Below, piece by piece: positions 34,080 to 43,565 of a stretch of DNA of 64,000 nt. The stretch is from Puccinellia tenuiflora. Taxonomy: Eukaryota; Streptophyta; Magnoliopsida; Poales; Poaceae. The first letter of the stretch is position 1. Each line of letters begins with the position of its first letter. Below the pieces are notes generated by a model. The model did not search any database. It saw only the letters and a program-made list of their open reading frames with translations, and was not told the origin of the DNA. Both the position numbers and the translations under genes were made by a program. Location of the stretch: assembly GCA_012064385.1 (NCBI GenBank), contig QRDG01000622.1, forward strand, positions 62,001-126,000. The letters are read 5' to 3'.

Positions 34080-35010
34080 TTATATTTACTAATTAGAGGC
34101 TATCACCACAAAATTGAGTAGTTACCCTACCCTCTAGATAATAGTTACCCACCCAGTATTGATGGAGTTACCCACCCAGTATAATAAAGTTACTCATTTG
34201 TTCATGATATAGTTATCCACCATGAAATCTATGTAGTTATCCTACTCTCTCGATAATAGTTACCACATGTTTAGTTATCGTCACCAAATCGATGTAGTTA
34301 CCCCACTTTTTCTTTAGTAGTTACCAACCTAGTACTGATAAAGTTACCCATATGTTTACTATATAGTTATCACTACGAAATCAATATAGTTACCCAACTC
34401 TATAGATAATAGTTACCCGCTTAATACTAAATGAGTTACCCATGTGTTCATGATATAGTTATCACCCCGAAATCGACGTAGTTATCCTACTCTCTCGGTA
34501 ATATATACCCAGATGGAGTTATCCACTCTGTACTGATGGGATTACCCATTTGTTCATGATATAGGTATCCACCACGAAATCGATGTAGTTACCATACTGT
34601 ATTGGTAATAGTTACCTACTCCACCCTGTACTGATGGAGTTACCCACCCAAAACTGATGAAGTTGCCCACTCTATATTGATGGAGTTACCCTCCAAGAAC
34701 CGATTGAGTTACACATCTGTTCATGATATAGTTATCCACGATGAGATTGATATAGTTACCCGATTGTCTCGATAATAGTTACCCATCTAGTACCAATGAA
34801 GTTACCCACCCAATACTGATAGAGTTATCTATGTGTTCATGATATAGTGATCCACCACGAAATTGACGTAGTTCATGTATTTTAAATAATAGTTACCAAC
34901 CCAATACTTCTGCAGCTATCCATCTCTTTTATTGTGTAGGTGTCACTATGAAATCAATATAGTTATCACCTTAATACTTATGGAGTAGCACATGTGTTTT
35001 AGTGCATAGT
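34080..35010 (+). repeat. Degenerate AGTTACCCA repeat field inside the CACTA element
   Basis: Segments such as GATGGAGTTACCCA, GTTCATGATATAGTTATC and CGAAATCGATGTAGTTA recur in shuffled order at irregular 90-170 bp spacing. The GTTCATGATATAG block occurs near 34197, 34443, 34551, 34720 and 34832. Not coding. Confidence 0.8.
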
Positions 35011-35209
35011 TGCCCACTTATTTACGATACACTTACCATCCCAAAGTGGTAACTCGCTTATGAAACTAGATGGTGACTTTAAAACTAAAAAACGAAAAGA
35101 CAACCAAAAGTGTGATCTAATTTCAAACCAAAAAATAGTAGTTGATAGGGTGGGTAACTTACGTACTAAACCCTGGGTAACTCACGTGTAATGGGTGGGT
35201 AACTTTTGG

Positions 35210-35300
35210 GAGAAAAAAATGTCGTCGAAACATATCCATATGGGATCTAGTTTCAAAAATCTCGTCACGACCAGTCCAACGGTGAAAACGGGGCGTAAAT
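35210..35300 (+). repeat. Copy of the ATATGGGATCTAGTTTC module
   Basis: GTCGTCGAAACATATCCATA followed by TGGGATCTAGTTTC and AATCTCGTCACGACC match the modules seen near 11.4, 12.0 and 13.1 kb. Confidence 0.7.
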
Positions 35301-35609
35301 CCGATAAAATGTTTGACCTACAAAACATTTTGAAATTCCAAATTTTACATTTATTTCAACGACGTAAACATTTTTGTCTTCTAGTGTTCATGTCTCAGAA
35401 ATAGGAATTTTTTCACGGCAACGCTCGTTTGAGTTCACGCGGTTTCAAATAAGGTTCTGACCGTTTTAAGAAACGTTCTACGCATAAGGAAAAGTATAGA
35501 ACGGTCTGAATGTAGCAGCGTCCTAAAAAGAAGGTTATCCATCTAGCCTATACTAAGATCTAGATGTACCCATGTAAAAAAAATCTAGATATGTACCGAC
35601 TTAAACTTT

Positions 35610-36150
35610 CAAGAAAATATAGCGTATGACCGTGTTGAGTGGGCTTTTCTGAGATCTATTCTGGCTCGGTTAGGGTTTGCAGCACAATGGATTGACCTTG
35701 TCATGTCTTGTGTGAGTTCGATTGAATACAGGAATCATATCAATTCTAATGAGTCTGAGACCTTTATACCGACGAGAGGGCTTAGACAAGGGGATCCCCT
35801 GTCCCCTTACCTTTTCTTGCTTTGTACGGAAGGACTTTCGGCCTTACTAAAATATGAAGAAGAACAAGGTAACCTGATATGAGTGCAAGTGTGTCGGAAT
35901 GGCCCAATAATTTCCAATCTGTTGTTCGCCGATGATTCGTTAATGTTGATGCAACCGGATACAACAAACGCTATAACTCTGAAGAAAGTGCTGGATGATT
36001 ATTGTGCACCGTCAGGCCAGATGGTTAGTGAAGCTAAATCATCAATTTATTTCAGTCCAAATACGAAAGTAGATGACAAAGTGGATGTATGCCAAATTCT
36101 AAATATCATGACAGAGTCTTTGTCGGATAAGGATTGGATAAAGGATAAAA
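35610..36150 (+). pseudogene. LINE reverse transcriptase fragment
   Basis: The frame reads AYDRVEWAFLRSILARLGF, RGLRQGDPLSPYLFLLCTEG, then an in-frame TGA (35879-35881), then GPIISNLLFADDSLM with the FADD catalytic motif, then SGQMVSEAKSSIYFS. These are the central RT motifs of plant non-LTR elements. ORF1, endonuclease and tail are absent. Nested in the CACTA element. Confidence 0.88.
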
Positions 36151-36229
36151 TTAAAAGATATTGGCGTTTTTTTAGCAACTTTAAAAGATATTGGCTGGTA
36201 AATCTTAGACGAACAAATGGGCTATAGCC

Positions 36230-36930
36230 CTTGTGTGTCGGCCGAATGGGCTGTGGCCCACTAGGTCAATGACCAAAATCGGCCCGACCCCTACTCTCTC
36301 TCATTTCTCTCATCTCTCTCGACCTCACCTCTCGTTCCTCTCCTGCGATTCCGCCGTCGCCACCCATGGCTCCGGCCGTTGCCGGCTGTTTCCGGTGCCG
36401 CCACTCGACGGAGTTGCTCCGACGCCTCTCCTCTCTCGATTCCCCGCCGCCGCGATGCGGATTTGCCCCCCACAAGAGGTCTTGCGGCTAACCCTAGCAT
36501 CGGATGTGGCTCGGTTGTCGGTGCGATTTCCGCGCCGCTGCGCCTTCGGCTGCGTCTACTCGCCGGCTAAGGCTTCCTCTTCACCCTCTCGTGGTTTTCC
36601 TCTCTGTGTCGACCACAAATTTCTACCCAGAGCTCCTGCACCATCTCGCCGTAACACCGACGCCGGCGGGATGGCTCCCTGATGGACGCAACCCCGGCGT
36701 CGCCTCCGTCGATTCGGCCTCTTGGTCTGGTGTGGTGTGATGCGGTGGTGCTGGACTGGTGTTGGTGTTGGTGTTGGTGTTGGGGTTGGTGTTGGTGTTG
36801 TGGTTGCTGTGGTGCTATGGGTGTTGTGGTGTGGCTGCTGCTGCGGACTACGACTCGGACGCCTGCCTCCTCGACTACATCCACTCCATCTGCGATGTTC
36901 TGCTGCCTCGGCTACAGCTTCTCAAGGTGA
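36230..36930 (+). other. GC-rich first-exon-like segment inside the CACTA element
   Basis: A sharp change to GC-rich sequence with a CT-rich leader (36290-36340). Open frames follow, then a (TGGTGT)n stretch, a segment that can be read CLLDYIHSICDVLLPRLQLL, and an AAG/GTGAGC donor-like site at 36927. It looks like exon 1 of a captured host gene, but I cannot name the gene and no downstream exon was recognised. Confidence 0.4.
36757..36808 (+). repeat. (TGGTGT)n microsatellite
   Basis: Repeated TGGTGT hexamers with one GGGGTT variant, within the GC-rich segment. Confidence 0.85.
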
Positions 36931-38790
36931 GCACACTCCTGTGACCGGCCATCGAGCCGATGGATGTGGTGGTCGTGTTCCTGGTGTTGTGCTCTGTTTC
37001 ATCCAGATGATGAACAATTGAACATGCTTGTGCTTGTGCTGCTTATCTAGGGTTGGTCTCTGTCAGTGTGGTTAACTAAAGAAAACTTCAGTTTGGTCAT
37101 TTAACACTTGCTGTTAATTTTGTCAGTTTGGTTCAGATCCTATATTTAGATAATTTGATTCCCTGATAGATGTTGTGGATGATTTATTCCTGTAATTTGC
37201 TAGCATGTGCTTAGATAAATATACAAGTAGGGTCAACTAAAATATATGTTACCTTCTATTGTTTAATTGGCTTGTTTAGGTGAAGGGTACAAACCCATCT
37301 AGATTCGCTGGTGACTGACCTACTTGTCTTTCGTTTATTACATGCAGCCAAAACTTCTAGAAAACCAAAGTTGCTTGACATTTTGCTCTCATAAGGTTGA
37401 TGCTATAGTAAGAATCCGTGTTCCTTTCTTTTTCAATCTTATCATGGGTTCCGTCTTAAGGTGGTAACTATTATTGATATAAGATGACAATGCCTTATCT
37501 TACAGGACTTCTATTAGTTACTTCTATAGCTTCTCTGAAATTGGTAATATTGTTGTAGGGTTCATGTCAACTCCATGTAGGCATATCTGCTCAAGAGTCT
37601 ACTGCAAGAGACGTGTCTTAATCTCCATACAGTAGTTACTCATACAGTGGTATCCCACCTTCATCATTACCACATATTATAGTGTAAAGTTGAAACTGAA
37701 ATCCAAGGGATTATAATTTTTTATGAAAATGTTCAGTGGGTTACACTTTTTAGTCATCTCTCTGTCAGGATTATAGTGAGTGCTAAAGACAATAGGACTA
37801 GTCTTTTATACAAAAGAATCCTGAAATATTGTATTGTTCAGTTTTATACTTTGATGTAAATATATAATTCCTTTGTCTTTCAATCCTTTTGCTTAGTCAC
37901 TTTTAGATAAAGCTACTTCCGACGGTACCTTCTTCCTGATTTTGTAAGTCTAGAGTGTGCATGGACTGAAAATATACGTTTGAAGGGCATGAGGCATCTG
38001 TGTATTCTATTTTTCCTAACCACAAAGCGGCTATTCAGGTGTGTTGTTTGAATAGAATATTTAGGCAGTACCATCTTGGAATTTAATAATTATACTGTGG
38101 TTCATGTAGGCCGCAAAAGTATACTCCACTTTAGTTTAAGTTAAGGCAGTTTATGAGCCATCATGGGTGGTTCTTGTTTTTCGTGAATTGAGGGAGATTA
38201 GTGTACTGATATCCAATTGCTAGAAAACCGTGATGTAGTAATTCCACATAGGCGTCTGCCATTTCGAGAAAACAAACGGTTCTAGCCTGTTGTAGATGCC
38301 TCCTCTCAATCTATTTATCGTTGCTAAATATGCTCTAGAGTTGACCATATTATTTTTTCTTCTTGTTCGAGGATAAAGAGGATAACTATACGATGGACAG
38401 GGTAGCAGCTCATACCTGATGCATCACTTGGGAAACTGGAAGAATTTTAGCACCTTGATTAACTCTGCGATGCTATGGTTGCAATGCATGAGCAGCCAAG
38501 GTTTCAGATTCGGGAGCATGTTGTATTGTATGTAACCGTCCCGGGATTGAAGTTTGTGGTTCAGTGTTGCGGAAATTCTCGTGCTGCTGTGCATCAGCTT
38601 TGCCTGAGCAGCCAAGGTTTCACAATCAACCTAGCTACCTAGCTAGTCGCTGATGTGTGCAAGTATTACAAAAAGTTAACGAGCTACAGTGGAAAGATAG
38701 ACAGCAAAATCTTATGAATGATTTCAGATCTTATGATTGCATATCTTAGGAATATTTGGATGATTGCAGATGTTATGTGTAATATTTGGA
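36931..38790. other. AT-rich CACTA interior, nothing recognised
   Basis: Intron-like AT-rich sequence with short open frames only. AGCAGCCAAGGTTTCA occurs twice (about 38490 and 38608). No domain recognised on either strand. Confidence 0.4.
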
Positions 38791-39171
38791 TGATTAAAAT
38801 ATAAATTCTTTTCGGGGCAGATTGGCAATGTGCCCTTCAAGGTTATTGCGACATTTTTGGTAAATGCTGTAATGACTTTTCGGGGCAGATTGACAATGTG
38901 CCCTTTAAACTTTTCGGGGCAGATTGGCAATGTGCCCTTAAAACTTTTCGGGGCGGATTGGCAATGTGCCCTTAAAAATTTTCGGGGCAGTTGCTAAAAT
39001 GCCTCTAAATGGTAAGTTTTAGGGGCATTTTAACGAACTGCCACTAAAGTCTTTAGTGGCACCAGTATATTGGGCACTTGAAAAGGTGTCCCTAAAACTC
39101 ATTACAGGCAACCGACGGACTTTTAGGGGCACTTTGAAGTGCCCCGATATATCAGCCGTGACGTAGTGTGA

Positions 39172-39870
39172 GGATCCTTCCCCAGGCTGGCACTGTCCCT
39201 GAAGAGCACGCCATTCCTCCTCTATGAGGAGTAATCGGCCGCCCGCTTCCTGCTCCGGCTCGCCGCGACCTTCCGCCGCGGAGAGAGGGCCGCTGAGCTC
39301 ATCTATGGACATGTCCTCCAGATCCAACAAAGTTTCAATTGAACAAGCCATTTGAGCATACCTTGGTGGCACTACCCGAAGGTACTTCTGCACGGCTCTC
39401 AGCTCCGTCATGTCGTCGCCCAGCGACTGGAGCTCGTTGACGATGCCGCTCAGGCGGAGAGAGAAGTCCTCGACTCCTTCCCCGTTCTTGAAGGTGATGT
39501 TCTCGAAATCCTTGCGGAGTTTCTGCCTGCGCGACTCACGGACACGGTCGACGCCGACGTGCATCTTCTTGATCGCATCCCAGGCGTCCTTAGCATTGTC
39601 CTTCGCACCGAGCACGGGGACCATCTCCGGTGGAACGGAGCCCAGCAGAATGCCAGCGCCTGCCGCTCCTTGTGTGCCGATCCGGCACCCATCTCGACGG
39701 CTCCTAGAGGAGGGCGCCTTGCATCTTCACCCTCATGATGATCGCCCACTCGTTGTAGTTCGTCGTCGTGAGCATCGGGTAGGTCACGCCCCACCGCCAC
39801 CATCGCCGCTCTCCCTGACGACCTCACGCACCACGATCTCGCCGCCCCTCCGAGTCCTGCTCCGCCCACG
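39172..39870 (-). pseudogene. copia gag (UBN2-type) N-terminal part
   Basis: On the minus strand a frame reads YPMLTTTNYNEWAIIMRVKM, then a stop or frame change, then AKDAWDAIKKMHVGVDRVRE, FSLRLSGIVNELQSLGDDM and AAEGRGEPEQEAGGRLLL. This is the usual plant copia gag (DUF4219/UBN2) pattern. It stops at the CACTA TSD; the zinc-knuckle half lies on the other side (before 33634). Confidence 0.85.
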
Positions 39871-39955
39871 GCTCAGTTCGCGCGTGCGCTGCGGAGTCCT
39901 GGATCGTGAGTGCGACTTGGATGTAGATCCATCTCCTATCATCTCTCAATTTTCG

Positions 39956-39969
39956 TGGCTCTGATACAA
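39956..39969 (-). other. copia primer-binding site (initiator tRNA-Met)
   Basis: On the minus strand TTGTATCAGAGCCA follows the LTR end by two bases. It matches the complement of the initiator tRNA-Met 3' end (TGGTATCAGAGCCA) with one difference. Confidence 0.8.
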
Positions 39970-39971
39970 CT

Positions 39972-40356
39972 TGATGTTTCCAACTAGCTAGAAGAAATTC
40001 AAACGAGAAATCGACAGAGGAAAAGATTTTGGTGCGGTGTTCAACTGAACCACTTTTCTGTTTCTCTCTTCCTTTTACTCTGTTACAAACTGAATTGCTA
40101 AAAACCAGGATCTGTGACCGAGCCTACCGGCAGTGCCATCCCACTACCGCTCGTGTCCATCTCCCCTACAATCTCGCCACGGTGACCAACTCATGCCATC
40201 CCACAAAGGATCAAACGTGGTGAGCTAGACTTAGTCTATGACTCCAAAACAAACGCTAACTACTGACAGTTGAGACGCGCACAAACACACGCTACACACT
40301 GCATTATTCAGACTCTGAAACTAACACATTTGCAACAGGCATAACTGAAGCTAACA
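39972..40356 (-). repeat. copia 5' LTR (385 bp)
   Basis: Ends with TGATG on the plus strand left side and GCTAACA on the right. Partner of 29836-30173. Confidence 0.9.
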
Positions 40357-40361
40357 CCCAC

Positions 40362-40846
40362 GGCATGCTGATACTGAGTTGGACCCGTGTTGCCCGTGGG
40401 CTTCACTTACTTCAGGCTCACTTGATCTCCCGATTGGTTCCTTTTTTTATGGCTCCCGTAAATTCACTATGCCATTATGGCTCCCCACTATACCCTGACA
40501 AAACTGGGGCCGGGTCTAAACAAGCCCCACCCTAAAACCCAGGCCCAAGCCGGTCTGGCCTGACAGTCGGCTGCCAAAATCAGGGGGGCGCCTATATACC
40601 GCGTTTAGCGGGAGCTAAGAGCAACTCCAGCCGTTGGCCCCCCCAAGCCGAATTGCCGGCGTTTTTTTGGGCGTCCTGGGGAGGCGCCGGCGGAAAAAAA
40701 ACGTCGTGGGATTGGAGTGGTTCCCAGCCGTGCCCCCCAAGATGGTACGGCGAAAACAAGACTTAATTTGAACAACATAATGAAACTCGACGAAACTCGA
40801 CGAAATTTATACAAAGACGAGTTAATTTATACAAACTAAAATAAAA
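40362..40846. other. Intergenic, nothing recognised
   Basis: The displaced upstream region of NAPRT starts here. AGAGCAACTCCAGCCG (about 40618) resembles the start of some grass DNA elements, but no matching end was found. Confidence 0.35.
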
Positions 40847-41331
40847 CTACGGCTTAATGCCGAGACGGCTGTAGAGGATTGTGTAGTCCTCGTCCTCGTC
40901 GCTGTCGTCGTCGCCACCGGCCGCCGGAGGTGCTGAACGACTGCATCCAGCGCCGTCGTCGCCGCGGCTCTGGCGGCCACGCTCGTCGTCATCGTCCTCT
41001 TCCAGAACGATGAATTGCCGGCGTTGACGACGGCGGCGCTCGTGGCGCTCCTCCGCGGCCGCCGCGGCCTCTATGCGCTGCCGGTGGTCGCGGGCGGACC
41101 ACGCCAACGCGAATTCCTTCGGCGCCGGCGGGACGTCGTTGAGGCTCGCCTGTATAGCGAGCCTCGTCGCCTCGTCCTCATCGTACGGCTCGGCCGTCAC
41201 GACGGTCTTCTTCTTCTTCATGGCCCGGAGGCCGGGCTCCTGCTTGCCGCGACCGATGGTGACGCCGCGCGAGGTGAGGCCGGGCTCCTCCTTGCCGCGA
41301 CCGATGGTGACGCCGCGCGAGGTGAGGCCGG
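40847..41331 (-). CDS. Partial hypothetical protein, acidic/Arg-rich, possibly transposon-derived
   Basis: Open on the minus strand from the N at 41332 to a stop at 40847. It holds two copies of a 16-aa repeat (GLTSRGVTIGRGK.EP), then DEATRLAIQASL, an Ala/Glu/Arg-rich helix (IEAAAAAEERHERRRRQRR) and an acidic tail ending YSRLGIKP. The N-terminus is cut at the ambiguous base. I recall similar proteins scattered through grass genomes, often tied to DNA elements, but cannot assign a function. Confidence 0.4.
41231..41331 (+). repeat. 48-bp tandem repeat ending at an ambiguous base
   Basis: Copies start with GCCGGGCTCCT at 41231 and 41279. A third starts GCCGG at 41327 and stops at the N (41332). 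Confidence 0.9.
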
Positions 41332-41332
41332 N

Positions 41333-43388
41333 CAATTCTTTGGTACAGTGTCTACAAAATAGATTCAATCCTAACATTCAAGTATTCAACGACCGAACTC
41401 AGATAGTCCAGTGAGTGTGTTTGAGTAGATTTCTGAAAACTGCTGCCATTCCTAGAATGTTGTCATGGCCTTGTTTATCACTGTTTGCATCAAGATTTGA
41501 GGCCGGTACGCATGTTGATGTTTACATGCAGCACGAGCAGGACGAAGCAAGCAAAAAGGCCAAGGGCGGTGCCACTATGCCACGCTGCGGGTCCGGACTC
41601 CGGTGGCCACTCTTCCTTGAGGAAACGGTGGTCCGATCATGCGTATCAATGGCATTTTTTTTCGTGAAAACGCAAAAGCTTTGTGTTTCGATGCATTGAT
41701 AGAAAAAAAATAGATTTACATGCTCAAGAAAGAGCATACACCACCCAAACAACACAACCCAGTAGAGCAAAACGACTACAACTCGCAATGAAACGAGCGT
41801 AGTACGCACTCCACACTCGGCTAGCCCGAGGACACCACCGACATCCGAGCTACAGAACAAGAGAGCCTGCCAAAAACTGATTGACATCGCCGCGTCTCGA
41901 CCGACGCCAAACACCTCTGAAGACAAGGGTGCGTGAACAGGCTCCACGAGAAGTATTTTCAGGAATGCAACCTCTGCAGAAAACATGGGCATGTCTTGGG
42001 TGTCGTTTTTGGCCGGAGGCCTGCCATGGATGGAAATCATGTCGCCGCAACGACTTATGCGGACGCATCTACATAAGCACTTGGGAGAAGGCTTACAAGG
42101 CTCATACCAAGTCCCGCGGGGTTGTGCAGCCACTCCACCACCGGCACCGACATCATTGAACATGTATGTTTTGTAATCCTTTTCTTGTATAAAAAGTTCA
42201 GCTGCCTCATATATATGTTAGGCGCATATATTTAATTAAAAAGTCAATGTTTTCTAAGGTTGACTGAGTATATATAAAAGTTATGAAGATTTACAATACC
42301 AAATCAATATCAATAGTTATCATAAGATATATGTTTGTACTGTATTTATTTAAATATTATTGTTTTTAATATTCCTTCAATATATTTGGTCAAACCTAGA
42401 AAACATATTCCTTGAATAGTCATCATACGAATGATTTTTTTTAATCTTGTAAACATGTGTGTTGCTTCTCGTCTTTCGATTTCCCTTGTTTTTTACAAGA
42501 TCAAATCACTATCAATTTTGAGGGTGAACAAATCGATCCAGATCAACCCATAGTTGTCACGAATCCTGGCAAGGTCCCTCCATGATCAGTGGGGTTTCGG
42601 GTTTCAAAAGCACGTGTCGGATTGTCTTGTGTATCGCGCTTCCGGTCGGTTTTTCCATGGTGGTGTTGTCTTGCATATCACGCTTGACGCCGAGCATAAG
42701 TGATGACGTGTTCGTGTGCGAATAAAAACATCCCATCCGCTAGAGCTGCTCGGGCCTAACGTGGTGTAGTGTCTAGTGCAACTATCTGAAGTACCGTCAT
42801 TTAGATTGTGATTCCAGCACTGCTTCATGTCAAGGGTGCAAACTCTTTTCTGGCCTTTATTGATCACTCACAACAGCGGTAAGCTTGCATAGTTACCATG
42901 TTGAAAGTGTTGTCTTCTTGCCGATGTACTGGTCTTCATTGGTTGGTCTTGACAATCAGGATGAAAACTCTTTGTCACGTCTGTCTTTAGCCCGATGTGT
43001 GAATGTGTGATGGTGGTTCATCAGCTTTAACAAAGATGGTTGTATGCAATAAGAGGCCGGGGTTTCAACCTCTTTTTTGAAAAATATAAAATTGGATCAT
43101 ACTAAATTTTCAGAATCAAACTTGTCTGCCTTGTCCTAATACTGAAATGAGCCAAGAGCTAAATAGGTAGTAATACACACAGAAAAAAATCCTCTTTTTC
43201 TTTTGCAAAATTTATAAAGTTCTAGTTGATGTTACTATTCTTGAACTCGAGCTCGCGCGCCCCGCCTATATCGAACAATCCACGACGATGGCAATTTCTA
43301 GCCACAAGAATCCAACTAACAAGCTGGGCTCAATATATTCTCATAGCTATCAAGTTCTAAAACTTTTTTGACATGCCATTAATTTCTC
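41333..43388. other. Intergenic, mostly unclassified
   Basis: Holds a dispersed-repeat-like stretch at about 41700-42165 and a Stowaway-type core at 42235-42415. No gene was recognised. It presumably ends with the CHX promoter. Confidence 0.35.
42235..42415. mobile_element. Stowaway/Mariner-like MITE core, decayed
   Basis: Inverted segments ATGTTTTCTAAGGTTGAC and GGTCAAACCTAGAAAACAT enclose ATTTACAATACCAAATCAATA, the familiar order of Triticeae Stowaway elements. The ends and TA TSD are not certain. Confidence 0.5.
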
Positions 43389-43565
43389 TTGTATTATCCT
43401 ACTCGTCCCGTCACCGTTCCTCCTCACATCCACCACGCAACCCGCCATGGAAGAAACAGCCTGACGACTCTCGCGCCGGGCAAAAAGAACGACGGGGGCG
43501 CGCGGCGACCATGCCACCGCCATTTACGCCGATCCGGAGGTAGCAGTCGTCACGGAGCTAATGAG

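Larger units (their letters stand above)
33638..39168. mobile_element. CACTA (En/Spm) transposon, non-autonomous, 5.5 kb
   Basis: Ends are CACTACGTCATGGC (left) and GCCGTGACGTAGTG (right), flanked by the 3-bp TSD TGA at 33635-33637 and 39169-39171. Subterminal repeats containing GGGGCA..AGTGCCCC fill about 33660-34020 and 38800-39160, as usual for CACTA elements. No transposase (TNP2-like) reading frame was found. The interior holds a short-motif repeat field, a LINE RT fragment and a GC-rich exon-like segment. It splits the copia gag. Confidence 0.93.
29836..40356 (-). mobile_element. Ty1/copia retrotransposon, minus strand, interrupted by a CACTA element
   Basis: The two ends are LTRs (29836-30173 and 39972-40356), flanked by the 5-bp TSD CCCAC (29831-29835 and 40357-40361). 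Read on the minus strand: LTR (TGTTAGCTTCAG..CATCA), PBS, gag, [CACTA], zinc knuckle, protease, integrase, RT, RNase H, PPT, LTR. Domain order (integrase before RT) is copia. Without the CACTA insert and its TSD the element is about 4990 bp, a normal full length. Frameshifts in gag and pol suggest it no longer moves on its own. Confidence 0.93.

Noticed and set aside
43389..43565. Longer CHX start at 43389
   Set aside because: Open frame but the added residues are unlike the family and His/Arg-rich; kept as an alternative only.
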